From positions 1 to 51,527 of the forward strand of contig CALHZK010000022.1 in the NCBI GenBank assembly GCA_938040655.1: 51,527 nucleotides of DNA, in the 5' to 3' direction. Position 1 is the stretch's first letter, and each line of letters starts with the position of its first letter. A model generated the notes under the pieces. It had not been told where the DNA came from and searched no databases. It was given only the letters and a program-made list of their open reading frames with translations. The DNA comes from an uncultured Candidatus Saccharibacteria bacterium. GTDB lineage: Bacteria > Patescibacteriota > Saccharimonadia > Saccharimonadales > Saccharimonadaceae. The position numbers and the translations under genes were made by a program. Below, one piece after another: positions 40,816 to 49,049 of the stretch.

Positions 40816-41726
40816 CAGGTAACCGCCCGCCGTGCGGCACCAAAGGCAACAATCTTTTCCTCGACCACTTCCTGTACAGCCTGATATACGGTCGGCATGA
40901 GCTTGACGACCGCGTATTCATCTGGGTGATCGGCCAGTACCTTCTCTAATGTCCACCTGAAAGCAAATCGCATATCAGAATTGATGTTGATCTTACTCAC
41001 CCCGATATTGGCCGCCGACTGAAAATAGTGCAGCGGCGTGCCCGATCCGCCATGGAGCGATATATAGCAGTGAAGCGTCTGCCGGATAGCTTCGAGTAGC
41101 TCCAAATCAAGCACCTTGGGCACCGGATAGCGACCATGCAAATTGCCAACAGCTGCAGCAAACAAATCTACCCCGGTCGCCTCGACGAACTGGCGAGCTC
41201 CCTCTGGTGTCGAAAAGGTTTGCGCAATCTGCTCATAATCAATCTCTTCTGTGTGTAGATTTGAACTCCCAGCAAAATAATGTGGCTCACTCTCGACCAG
41301 CGCCCCGGTAAACCGTGCATACTCAACTACCTGGCGTGTGGAGGCAATAATCTCCTCGTCTGTTGCCTGATGGTTGGCCTGCGAGATATCGATATGGACA
41401 AATTCATACCCAGCATCAATCGCTCGCTTACATTGCTCGACCGTTGGCCCGTGGTCTAAGTTTAAATACATCTCGATACCGTACTCAGCTTTGTAATTAT
41501 CGACCAAGTCGCGAACATTCTCTAACCCAAGCGCAGTCACCTCAGCATCTGACACCTCGACCAACACCGGTGCCTGTAGCTTCTGGGCCGCTCGCGCCAC
41601 TGCGATCAATGTCTCCTGATTGTCAATATTAAAGGCACCGACCGCAAAATGCTGCTCTTTGGTACGCTGCATCAAGTGGCGTGCCCGTGTCGTATTATGC
41701 CGAATTTCCGAGATCGTCAGGCCCAT
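40815..41726 (-). CDS. fba: Class II fructose-bisphosphate aldolase
   Basis: 303 residues. It interconverts fructose-1,6-bisphosphate with glyceraldehyde-3-phosphate and DHAP using zinc. The catalytic Asp and first zinc His are D91-H92 (LNLDHG); later zinc ligands are in AVGNLHGRYP and SLHGGSG; the phosphate loop is KININSDMR. The segment after the active-site loop reads VESEPHYFAGSSN instead of the common VEAELGxIGG, so substrate preference may differ (tagatose- or other ketose-bisphosphate is possible). GGGGAGGG precedes the ATG. It lies 41 nt downstream of tktC. Confidence 0.93.
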   Translation of the reverse strand: MGLTISEIRHNTTRARHLMQRTKEQHFAVGAFNIDNQETLIAVARAAQKLQAPVLVEVSDAEVTALGLENVRDLVDNYKAEYGIEMYLNLDHGPTVEQCKRAIDAGYEFVHIDISQANHQATDEEIIASTRQVVEYARFTGALVESEPHYFAGSSNLHTEEIDYEQIAQTFSTPEGARQFVEATGVDLFAAAVGNLHGRYPVPKVLDLELLEAIRQTLHCYISLHGGSGTPLHYFQSAANIGVSKININSDMRFAFRWTLEKVLADHPDEYAVVKLMPTVYQAVQEVVEEKIVAFGAARRAVT

Positions 41727-41767
41727 ACATCCCTCCCCTTTATAGTCTTTTGGTATGCTCCTTGTGG

Positions 41768-42730
41768 TTATTGTAGCACTTTTTGAATCACTTCAGCAAT
41801 CGACTGACTGTTTAGATGATGCTTATGCCAAAGCTGTGCCCTCGTGCCCGACTCGCCAAACTGATCGTCGACACCGATCCGCACCACCGGCACCGATTGG
41901 TGCTGCTGGGTCAATAATTCTGCAACTGCCGAGCCAAAGCCACCCGCCATCTGCCCCTCTTCAGCGGTGATCACCACGCCACATTTGGTAGCGGAGGCAA
42001 TGATAGCCGCCGTGTCCAACGGCTTAATAGTTGGCACGTGGATAACTTCAGCATCAATACCAGCATGTACTGCCACCTGCTCCGCCGCCTGTAGTAATTG
42101 GTAGGTCATCACACCAGTACCCAGTAGCGTCACATCGGTACCCGGGCGCAGGGTGTACGCCTGGCCGATTGTCGCCTGGTGCTGTAAGAACAACGGCGTC
42201 TTCTGGCGAGGCATGCGGAGGTAATTTGGCCGCGGATCATCAACCATCGCCTGCACTAACTGCTCAGCTTCATAGGCATCGCCCGGCGCGAGTACCACCA
42301 TGTTCGGGAGAACGCGCATCAGGGCAATGTCTTCGAGCATTTGATGAGTCGCGCCATCCGGGCCAACATTCAGACCGGCATGCGAGCCAACCAGCTTCAC
42401 TGGCTGACGATTCAGGCAAATTGTTGTCCTGATCTGCTCCCAGTTTCGCCCTGGGCTGAAGGCTGCATAGCTCGCGGCAAAGGGCACCGCCCCCATCGCC
42501 GCCAAACCAGCAGCTACAGTCACTAAGTTTTGCTCAGCCACCCCAACCTCGACATAACGCGGCGGGCCAATCACCTCAGCGAACTCAGCCAAGCCGACGC
42601 TGCTCATCAAATTAGCACTCAGCGCCATGACCCGCTGGTCTGCCTGAGCTGCCTTGACCAACCCGTGACCAAACCCATGCCGTATCGAAGCAGTCGTGGG
42701 CTGGCGCCAATCATCACGCAGCAATGTCAT
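41768..42730 (-). CDS. Transketolase, C-terminal subunit
   Basis: 320 residues. It carries the pyrimidine-binding and C-terminal domains of transketolase: GLAEFAEVIGPPRYVEVGVAEQNLVTVAAGLA with the catalytic Glu, SHAGLNVGPDGATHQMLEDIALMR, and a C-terminal domain beginning DVTLLGTGVMTYQLL. It must pair with the adjacent N-terminal subunit to form one TPP-dependent enzyme. The ATG at 42730 overlaps the tktN stop (ATGA) with AGGAG at good distance; the GTG six bases earlier is too close to it. Confidence 0.92.
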   Translation of the reverse strand: MTLLRDDWRQPTTASIRHGFGHGLVKAAQADQRVMALSANLMSSVGLAEFAEVIGPPRYVEVGVAEQNLVTVAAGLAAMGAVPFAASYAAFSPGRNWEQIRTTICLNRQPVKLVGSHAGLNVGPDGATHQMLEDIALMRVLPNMVVLAPGDAYEAEQLVQAMVDDPRPNYLRMPRQKTPLFLQHQATIGQAYTLRPGTDVTLLGTGVMTYQLLQAAEQVAVHAGIDAEVIHVPTIKPLDTAAIIASATKCGVVITAEEGQMAGGFGSAVAELLTQQHQSVPVVRIGVDDQFGESGTRAQLWHKHHLNSQSIAEVIQKVLQ

Positions 42731-43581
42731 TTGCACTTCTCCTGTGAACGTTTCTGTTGTAATTGTAACAACGCTTTTTCAGCCTGTCGCTGATCCGGCG
42801 CCCTGCCATGCCAGTGGTAATCACCCTCCATAAAGTCAACGCCCTTACCTGGCGTCGTATGAGCGATGATCACACTCGGCTGATTGGCCATACGACGAGC
42901 CACTTGGCCAGCGGTGATAATTTCCTCGATAGCGTGGCCATCAATCTCTTGGACATGCCAGCCAAAACTCTGCCACTTCTGGCCAATATCAGCCAGCGGC
43001 ATGATTTCTTCGGTACTGCCATCAATCTGGATCATGTTACGATCGACGATAACCACCAGCTGCCCAAGCTGATATTTTGCGGCGAATAATGCCGCCTCCC
43101 AAATATTACCTTCATCTAGCTCACCGTCACCGACCACGCAATAGACCGTTCGATCAGTCGCCTGCTGTACATAGTGAATATAGTATGCCATCCCAGCAGC
43201 CTGGCTGACACCGCAACCAAGCGGCCCGCTAGTCGTCTCTAGTCCAGGCAGGAGTATCCGCTCTGGGTGCCCCTGCAAACGACTCCCAAACTGGCGCAGC
43301 GTCAGTAGCTCCGACTCAGGCAAAAACCCCCGCTCACTCATCACCGCATAGAGGAGCGGTGCACAGTGACCATTGCTCATGACGCATATATCGCGATCTG
43401 GCCAATCTGGCCGGGCAGGGTCAAGCCGCAAAAGTTTGCAATAAAGCACTGTCATGACATCAGCAAGTCCAAGCGAACTCGCAGTGTGCCCGCTGCCAGC
43501 TGCCGCTAGCATCCGGATGACTAATTGGCGGACACGATTGGCACTCCTCGCCAGGTCTGCGGCAGTGGGCCCTTCTGACAT
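42727..43581 (-). CDS. Transketolase, N-terminal (TPP-binding) subunit
   Basis: 284 residues. The thiamine pyrophosphate motif is GDGELDEGNIWEAALFA (near residue 152) with the closing DRN; GSGHTASSLGLADVM and SNGHCAPLLYAVMSERG are typical of transketolase. The split into two genes, as in archaea and some bacteria, places the C-terminal half directly downstream with a 4-nt overlap, which favours 1:1 synthesis. It starts 2 nt after rpe. Confidence 0.93.
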   Translation of the reverse strand: MSEGPTAADLARSANRVRQLVIRMLAAAGSGHTASSLGLADVMTVLYCKLLRLDPARPDWPDRDICVMSNGHCAPLLYAVMSERGFLPESELLTLRQFGSRLQGHPERILLPGLETTSGPLGCGVSQAAGMAYYIHYVQQATDRTVYCVVGDGELDEGNIWEAALFAAKYQLGQLVVIVDRNMIQIDGSTEEIMPLADIGQKWQSFGWHVQEIDGHAIEEIITAGQVARRMANQPSVIIAHTTPGKGVDFMEGDYHWHGRAPDQRQAEKALLQLQQKRSQEKCK

Positions 43582-43583
43582 TG

Positions 43584-44234
43584 CTAGCCAAGCACTCCTG
43601 TTTTGGTGATCTCCTGTTGTAATTTTGTAAACATCGCGTGTGGGTCGCTCGACTTCTGGATGGCACCCCCGACATTCAGTACATCGACACCGCCCTGCAC
43701 AAGGCTATATGCATTATCAACCATGACTCCGCCATCCCAGCCAATTTCTGCCTCAGGATTAAGTGCCTTAATTAAGCGTATTTTCTCAAGCTGCATCAGG
43801 CTGGCGGTCCCGCCGAATTTTCCAAGCTCTCCACTAAAAATCAATACGTGATCTGCCTGCTTGACCAGCGCGTCAACTGTCCGTGGTACGGTCGGGCGAA
43901 GCAGTGCCAGTCCAGCCTTGATGCCGGCCTGCTGAATCAGCCGCAGCGCCGCCAATACATCACCCGTCGCCTCAGCGTGGACAATCAAAAGATGCGGCCG
44001 CAAGGCAATAAGCCGCGGCACGTACGAGTCTACATCGTTCGCCATCAGATGAATATCGATCGTCCAGCCCTCTGGCGCCCATAAATCTTTCACGTCAACT
44101 GTCGTGGTTGGCGTGAATTCACCATCAGCTATATCAATATGAACTCGCTCAGCAAAACCAGTGATCCGGTCGACCTGCTCTTTGTACTGCTCGGTCGTTT
44201 CTGCTAAAACAGCGGGGGTAATCACTGCACTCAT
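43584..44234 (-). CDS. rpe: Ribulose-phosphate 3-epimerase
   Basis: 216 residues, TIM barrel. It interconverts ribulose-5-P and xylulose-5-P. Motifs: VHIDIADGEFTPT (metal His/Asp), IDIHLMANDVD, LIVHAEA, and IGWDGGVMVDNAYSLVQGGVDVLNVGGAI. The sequence is somewhat divergent from E. coli Rpe, but operon context (rpiB and transketolase) supports the call. The ATG overlaps the rpiB stop by 4 nt. Confidence 0.9.
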   Translation of the reverse strand: MSAVITPAVLAETTEQYKEQVDRITGFAERVHIDIADGEFTPTTTVDVKDLWAPEGWTIDIHLMANDVDSYVPRLIALRPHLLIVHAEATGDVLAALRLIQQAGIKAGLALLRPTVPRTVDALVKQADHVLIFSGELGKFGGTASLMQLEKIRLIKALNPEAEIGWDGGVMVDNAYSLVQGGVDVLNVGGAIQKSSDPHAMFTKLQQEITKTGVLG

Positions 44235-44683
44235 GCCAGTTCATCCAACTGCGCATTGCGCCGATTAAATCGTGGAGCATTGGTGTAGGCGGTCGCCAGC
44301 CAAGTCTCAATGATTCCCTTCCAGGCAGCTTCGTCATGTTCAAGTATACGAGCTGGCAAACAGAGAATATTGGAATTATTATCCTGCCGAGTCATTTTTG
44401 CTTCGTAGGCATCCCAGATCACACTCGCTCTAATCCCCCGAAACCGATTTGCTGCCATACACATTCCCTGGCCGCCGCCACAGATCAAAATAGCTCGTGG
44501 GTCCTGGCTGTCGTCGCCGATGACTTTGAGCGCAGCCGCTGCTGCAAACTGCGGAAAATCATCATCAGGATTCAGCTCAACCCCACCGACATCCTCTATC
44601 TCGTAGCCATGCTTGGCCAGATAGGCAAAGACTTTTTCTTTGAGTGAGAAGCCACGGTGATCAGATCCCAGGTAAATCTTCAT
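44231..44683 (-). CDS. rpiB: Ribose-5-phosphate isomerase B
   Basis: 150 residues, typical RpiB/LacAB length. It interconverts ribose-5-P and ribulose-5-P. MKIYLGSDHRGFSLKEK, ICGGGQGMCMAANR (usually CGTGIG) and DNNSNILCLPARIL are the family landmarks. The ATG at 44683 is the canonical N-terminus and lies at the predicted transcription start; the longer in-frame reading to 44800 would run antisense-free into gap and is not supported. It heads the pentose phosphate operon. Confidence 0.93.
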   Translation of the reverse strand: MKIYLGSDHRGFSLKEKVFAYLAKHGYEIEDVGGVELNPDDDFPQFAAAAALKVIGDDSQDPRAILICGGGQGMCMAANRFRGIRASVIWDAYEAKMTRQDNNSNILCLPARILEHDEAAWKGIIETWLATAYTNAPRFNRRNAQLDELA

Positions 44684-44719
44684 ATTATTTAGTATAAGCA
44701 GTATCTCGTATTTTTGCAA
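44681..44719 (-). promoter_or_regulatory. Leaderless promoter of the rpiB operon
   Basis: The reverse strand has TTGCAA (44714-44719), a 17-bp spacer and TATACT (44691-44696), then AAATAAT and the ATG at 44683. It lies in the 52-bp gap after gap, so the operon need not depend on gap transcription. Confidence 0.65.
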
Positions 44720-44735
44720 TATGACAGCCTGGCGA

Positions 44736-45746
44736 TCAGGCGGCAGCCTGACCAATACGGGCAACCAACTCAACCAGTCGGTTTGAATAGCCCCATTCAT
44801 TGTCGTACCAGACCATCACTTTGATCAAGTTGCCATCAACCACTTTGGTAAGCGGTAAGTCAACAATCCCTGAATGCGGGTTGGCAATAAAGTCGCTCGA
44901 CACCAGCGGCTCGTCTGATACCGCCAAAATCCCTTGATAAGCGGGGTCAGCCGCCGCCTGGCGGAACGCTGCATTGACTTCTTCGACCGTCACTGGTCGT
45001 TGCAATAGCGCGGTCACATCGCTGAGACTGACAATTGGCGTCGGCACCCGGACGCTCAGCCCATCAAACTTACCGGTTAATTGCGGTAGTGCTTTGGTCA
45101 CCGCAATAGCCGCACCGGTTGTTGTCGGGACGATATTCTCGGCTGCATTACGGCCCTCGCGCCAATCTTTGGCGGGTGCATCCTGTAGGCGCTGGCTGGC
45201 GGTGTAGCTATGGACGGTGGTCAACATCGATTTCTCCACCCCGAATGCCGCATCGAGTATTGCCATCACTGCGCCCAGTGAATTAGTGGTGCAGCTGGCG
45301 TTTGAAACAACCGGCGTTGCCTGACCGATTCGCTGATCGTTTGCCCCCAAGACGATTGTATCGACACCATCTGATTTTGTAGGGCCACTGATGACCACGC
45401 GCTTGGCACCGGCCACAATATGCTGATATGCCGCCTCTCGGCTTGTGAATAGCCCAGTCGATTCAATGACCACATCGACCGCCAACTGCCGCCATGGCAG
45501 AGCACTCGGATCTTTTTCGGCCAAGACCGCCACTGGCTGGCCATCGACCAAGAGGCGTTCACCATCGGCAACCACCTCATGGGGGTATGTACCATAATTA
45601 CTATCATGCTTCAACAGATAGGCGAACGTCGCAGAATCAGTCACATCATTAATCGCGACAACCTCTATATCGTCTCGGGCAAACGCCAGCTTAAACGCGC
45701 TACGGCCGATCCTACCAAAGCCGTTAATTGCTACTCGTATCGCCAT
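44736..45746 (-). CDS. gap: Glyceraldehyde-3-phosphate dehydrogenase
   Basis: 336 residues. It oxidises glyceraldehyde-3-P to 1,3-bisphosphoglycerate with NAD. N-terminal VAINGFGRIGRSAFK, active-site SNASCTTNSLG, and C-terminal VWYDNEWGYSNRLVE are classic. The ATG at 45746 was chosen because GGAGGG lies just upstream; the earlier in-frame ATG at 45758 contains that site. It diverges from rel across a palindrome-rich 60-bp region and lies directly upstream of the pentose phosphate operon. Confidence 0.97.
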   Translation of the reverse strand: MAIRVAINGFGRIGRSAFKLAFARDDIEVVAINDVTDSATFAYLLKHDSNYGTYPHEVVADGERLLVDGQPVAVLAEKDPSALPWRQLAVDVVIESTGLFTSREAAYQHIVAGAKRVVISGPTKSDGVDTIVLGANDQRIGQATPVVSNASCTTNSLGAVMAILDAAFGVEKSMLTTVHSYTASQRLQDAPAKDWREGRNAAENIVPTTTGAAIAVTKALPQLTGKFDGLSVRVPTPIVSLSDVTALLQRPVTVEEVNAAFRQAAADPAYQGILAVSDEPLVSSDFIANPHSGIVDLPLTKVVDGNLIKVMVWYDNEWGYSNRLVELVARIGQAAA

Positions 45747-45785
45747 AGTTCCCTCCATTCCTGCGCCTTATTCGTAGACTTCTTT

Positions 45786-45820
45786 TAGTATACTACAGGG
45801 TGGTATACTATAGCTATAAT
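45786..45820. promoter_or_regulatory. Palindromic promoter/operator region between gap and rel
   Basis: TAGTATACTA (45786-45795, a perfect 10-bp palindrome) and TGGTATACTA (45801-45810) form a direct repeat at 15-bp period. The sub-blocks TAGTATAC and GTATACTA are 8-bp inverted arms 9 bp apart. Each copy can serve as a TATACT -10 box; a further TATAAT touches the rel start. A shared operator or overlapping promoters are plausible. Confidence 0.5.
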
Positions 45821-47342
45821 GATGACCCGCCAAGAACTACTCCAGCTTGCCCAACCTCAATATGAAGAGATTCAGGTGCTCGAACTTGATGGAGCGATTG
45901 ACTATGCGACCAAAAAACACGCCGGACAAAAACGCAAAAGCGGCGAACCCTATATCACCCACCCCCTCAGTGTCGCTGCAATTTTGATTGAATGGGGGCT
46001 CGATATCGATACGGTTATCGCAGGAGTGCTGCACGATACGGTCGAAGATACTGACGCATCTCTCGAAGAGCTTGAATCGCTGTTCGGGCGCGATGTCGCA
46101 TTCTTGGTTGATGGTGTCACCAAAGTGTCGCAGGCCCGCGCCGGTATGCGTAATCTCGAGAGTTATCTGCCGAGCACCAAGGACAACCTGGCAAAGCTGA
46201 TGATCGCCGTGGGAGAAGATGTGCGCGTCATTATCATCAAACTAGCCGACCGGCTACACAATATGCGCACCCTCCAGTATATGCCGCCAAACAAGCAGAA
46301 AAAAATTGCCCGCGAGACGATTGAGGTATTTGCACCCCTGGCTGATCGGCTTAATATGGGCCGCGTGCGTGTTCAGCTGGAAGAGCTAAGCTTTAAATTC
46401 CTTATGCCAAAAACGTTCCACCAAACCAAAAGTCTCATGGACAGTCGCCTCAAGAAGAGTCACCGCAAACTTGCCAAGGTCCGCCGCGAGATCACCGCTC
46501 GCCTCAACGCAGAGGGGCTACAATTTGAGATGGATGGCCGGGTCAAGAGTGTATATAGTTTATTTAAGAAGCTCGATCGGGTCGGTGATATCGACAAAAT
46601 TTACGATTTGATAGCCTTACGGATTATCGTCGATGACCTCTCGACCTGCTACCTGGTGCTTGGTGTGCTGCACGACATGTATCAACCATTCTTTGAGCGA
46701 ATCAAAGATTATGTCGCCAATCCGAAACCAAATGGTTACCAAAGCCTCCACACCACCGTGCAGACACCGTCTGGCCAGGTTGTCGAGTTTCAGATTCGCA
46801 CCCACGACATGCACGAATACGCCGAACGTGGATTAGCAGCCAGCTTCCACTATAATGAGCAAAAAATGACCGATGCTTATCGCCAAGGCAAGATCGCAGC
46901 ACTACCTACAGACCTCGAATGGATTCGTGACCTCCAGCAGACCGCTGCCAAAGCACGCGAGGGCAAAGAGTTCGATTCGCAAAAATTCCGGATGAAGCTA
47001 TTTGAAGATCGTATTTTTGTCTACTCACCCAAAGGCGATATTTATGATCTGCCACGAGGCGCTTTTCCGCTCGACTATGCCTACCGGATTCACTCTGATA
47101 TCGCAGCTCATGCCAGCGGGTTTATGATAAACGGGGCGATGAAGCCGTTCACCTACACCCTGCAGCCGGGTGATACCATCGAGGTTTTGACAAACAAATC
47201 AGCTAAGCCAAAGCCCGATTGGCGAAACCTTGTCACTACCGCGCACGCCAAGAATAAGCTACGCATGCAACTCTCTCGCAGCGGTGGTGTGATGGCCCAT
47301 ATCGCGGGGAGTGTATCATCGCTATTTAGGCGCAAAAAATAG
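45819..47342 (+). CDS. rel: Short Rel/SpoT-family (p)ppGpp synthetase/hydrolase
   Basis: 507 residues, against about 730 for full-length Rel. The HD hydrolase domain has THPLSVAAILIEWG and VLHDTVEDTD (H72, D73); the synthetase domain has IDKIYDLIALRIIVDD, GYQSLHTTVQTPSG and EFQIRTHDMHEYAERG. A TGS domain (about 405-470) follows: FVYSPKGDIYDLPRGAFPLDYAY. The helical, zinc-finger and ACT regulatory domains that sense stalled ribosomes are absent, and the protein ends shortly after TGS. Both catalytic domains look intact. Two adjacent ATGs (45819, 45822) are possible starts and there is no ribosome binding site. Confidence 0.93.
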   Translation: MMTRQELLQLAQPQYEEIQVLELDGAIDYATKKHAGQKRKSGEPYITHPLSVAAILIEWGLDIDTVIAGVLHDTVEDTDASLEELESLFGRDVAFLVDGVTKVSQARAGMRNLESYLPSTKDNLAKLMIAVGEDVRVIIIKLADRLHNMRTLQYMPPNKQKKIARETIEVFAPLADRLNMGRVRVQLEELSFKFLMPKTFHQTKSLMDSRLKKSHRKLAKVRREITARLNAEGLQFEMDGRVKSVYSLFKKLDRVGDIDKIYDLIALRIIVDDLSTCYLVLGVLHDMYQPFFERIKDYVANPKPNGYQSLHTTVQTPSGQVVEFQIRTHDMHEYAERGLAASFHYNEQKMTDAYRQGKIAALPTDLEWIRDLQQTAAKAREGKEFDSQKFRMKLFEDRIFVYSPKGDIYDLPRGAFPLDYAYRIHSDIAAHASGFMINGAMKPFTYTLQPGDTIEVLTNKSAKPKPDWRNLVTTAHAKNKLRMQLSRSGGVMAHIAGSVSSLFRRKK

Positions 47343-47436
47343 CCCAACCCCGCCATACAGGCCAAGCAAGTCCAGCCCTGGTCGGCCTGTCGTAGACCAA
47401 AAACGTCTGCCGACCACTGGTTGTGCTTGCACAGAG

Positions 47437-47474
47437 AAAGGGCCACCCTATCACCCAGGATCAGTGACCCTTTT
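47437..47474. terminator. Bidirectional terminator-like hairpin between rel and ppa
   Basis: AAAGGGCCAC pairs with GTGACCCTTT (one mismatch) around an inner loop; a T-run follows on the plus strand and TTTC on the minus strand. It serves the convergent ends of rel and ppa. Confidence 0.6.
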
Positions 47475-47485
47475 CGTCAGTAGAC

Positions 47486-48022
47486 TTAGCGTACTTGGTT
47501 ATTCCAACGGGCAATCGATGCGGCAATCACCTGCTTCGCCTCGTCGATACCGGCGAATTCCTTGACCACTGTCGAGCCAGGCTTCTTCAGATCTTTGTAG
47601 TGGTTGAAGTGGTACTCAATCTGCGCACGCAACTGTGCTGGCAAGTCTTCGAGGGATTGAATCTGGCCACCATTGTGGCGGTCGTCGGCTGGGACAGCGA
47701 TGATTTTATCATCTACTTCACCATCATCAACAAACTTCATCACGCCAATAATCCGAGCGTCCACCACCAAACCGGTTGTCAGTGGTTGATCGGTCACCAA
47801 TAGCACATCAAGTTCATCACCGTCTTCGTCAAGCGTCTGCGGGATAAAGCCGTAATTGGTCGGCTTGGCAAAAACCGCTGGCTCGACCCGATCAAGCCGC
47901 ATCACCCCGACCTGGCGGTCCCACTCGATTTTATGATTCGAACCAGCCGGAATTTCCACTACCACCGTGACCAGACCGTCTTGATAATCACCAGGGGTCA
48001 ATACTTTATTAAAATCTGCCAT
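47486..48022 (-). CDS. ppa: Inorganic pyrophosphatase (family I)
   Basis: 178 residues. It hydrolyses pyrophosphate to two phosphates, pulling biosynthetic reactions forward. The metal-binding signature is DEDGDELDVLLV, followed by DDGEVDDKIIAVP and a C-terminal YFNHYKDLK-like HFNHYKDLKKPG. The ATG at 48022 has the perfect ribosome binding site AAGGAGGAG; an 86-residue in-frame extension upstream lies in the promoter region and is rejected. It is monocistronic. Confidence 0.96.
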   Translation of the reverse strand: MADFNKVLTPGDYQDGLVTVVVEIPAGSNHKIEWDRQVGVMRLDRVEPAVFAKPTNYGFIPQTLDEDGDELDVLLVTDQPLTTGLVVDARIIGVMKFVDDGEVDDKIIAVPADDRHNGGQIQSLEDLPAQLRAQIEYHFNHYKDLKKPGSTVVKEFAGIDEAKQVIAASIARWNNQVR

Positions 48023-48050
48023 AACTCCTCCTTCATTTACTTCACCTCTC

Positions 48051-48078
48051 ATTTTAGCAAATCTACTGCCAGCGACAA
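48051..48078 (-). promoter_or_regulatory. Promoter of ppa
   Basis: The reverse strand has TTGTCG (48073-48078), a 16-bp spacer and TAAAAT (48051-48056) preceded by TGC. The leader is about 25 nt and includes AAGGAGGAG. Confidence 0.6.
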
Positions 48079-48119
48079 AGTACCTTGCGAGGGGTATGGC
48101 GCTGATTTTACGACGTGCT

Positions 48120-49049
48120 CTAGAGGCTCTGAAGATATTCGCGAATCTGCAGTGCTGCCTGAGCGCCTTCGCCGACCGCAGCGGCGATCTGCATAGTGGC
48201 ACCAGCACGGACATCACCGCTGGCAAATACTCCAGGTAGGCTAGTCTGTAAATGGGTGTCGGTGACAATATGGCCACCAAGGTCGAGTTCTACAGCCGAG
48301 TCGGCCAAAAACTGCGTATTCGGAATCAAGCCGATAAACACAAATAACCCGTCGGCCGAAAAGACTGTCGAGTGGCCATTTTGTACCGCCTGCAGGCCGC
48401 TGAATGCGCCATCTTTCGCCACCACTGCCTCTGGTGCCACACCAAGGTGGACAGTAATCTGACCAGCATCAACCCGCTTTTGCAGCTCTTTTTGGAGGAC
48501 TTCGCTGGCTTTTATAGTGCTGCGAACTAGTAAATCAATATGCGCCGCATATCGAGTCAAAAATATTGCTTCTTGCAGCGCTGAATTACCACCGCCAACC
48601 ACGATCAATCGCTTACCACGATAAAAGGCACCATCGCACGTCGCACAGTAGTGGATACCACGGCCGTATAGCTCCTCTTCGCCCGGTACTCCCAGCTGAC
48701 GATGGTGTGAACCTGTCGCAATCAGCACCGCCTTTGCCTGGACCGGTGCACCATCGATGGCCACTTCGACCTGACTATCGACTCGCCGTAATGATGAGGC
48801 CTCGCCATAGCGAATATCAGCACCAAACCGCTCAGCCTGAGCTTGTAGTTCGGCAGCTAACTTCATCCCGGTCACCCCCTCGGCAAACCCTGGGTAATTA
48901 TCAATTTGATCAGTAATTGCTGCCAGACCGCCGACCACTCCTCGTTCATATAGAGCAGTTGAGATATCTTCACGAGTCAGATAAATCGCCGCCGTTAGTG
49001 CGCTTGGACCAGCGCCGATAATGATGACGTCTTTATTCGGTGAGGCCAT
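48120..49049 (-). CDS. trxB: Thioredoxin-disulfide reductase
   Basis: 309 residues. An FAD enzyme that reduces thioredoxin with NADPH. The FAD-binding loop is IIGAGPSALTAAIYLTRE, the redox-active pair is CATC (GIHYCATCDGAFYRGK), the NADPH site is VVGGGNSALQEAIFL, and the C-terminal FAD motif is GVFASGDVR. AAGGAG precedes the ATG, which overlaps the end of the FKBP gene by 17 nt. The pairing of a reductase with an exported prolyl isomerase may reflect envelope protein folding, but this is inference. Confidence 0.95.
   Translation of the reverse strand: MASPNKDVIIIGAGPSALTAAIYLTREDISTALYERGVVGGLAAITDQIDNYPGFAEGVTGMKLAAELQAQAERFGADIRYGEASSLRRVDSQVEVAIDGAPVQAKAVLIATGSHHRQLGVPGEEELYGRGIHYCATCDGAFYRGKRLIVVGGGNSALQEAIFLTRYAAHIDLLVRSTIKASEVLQKELQKRVDAGQITVHLGVAPEAVVAKDGAFSGLQAVQNGHSTVFSADGLFVFIGLIPNTQFLADSAVELDLGGHIVTDTHLQTSLPGVFASGDVRAGATMQIAAAVGEGAQAALQIREYLQSL

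Noticed and set aside
44731..44745. GCCTG/CAGGC hairpin at the end of gap as a terminator.
   Set aside because: The stem is only 5 bp, partly within the coding end, and no T-tract follows.
44684..44800. In-frame N-terminal extension of rpiB into the gap region.
   Set aside because: The canonical MKIYLGSDHRG start lies at 44683, directly at the predicted transcription start, and the extension has no family similarity.
48023..48280. 86-residue N-terminal extension of the pyrophosphatase.
   Set aside because: It covers the ppa promoter and an excellent ribosome binding site; family-I pyrophosphatases start near MADFNKV.
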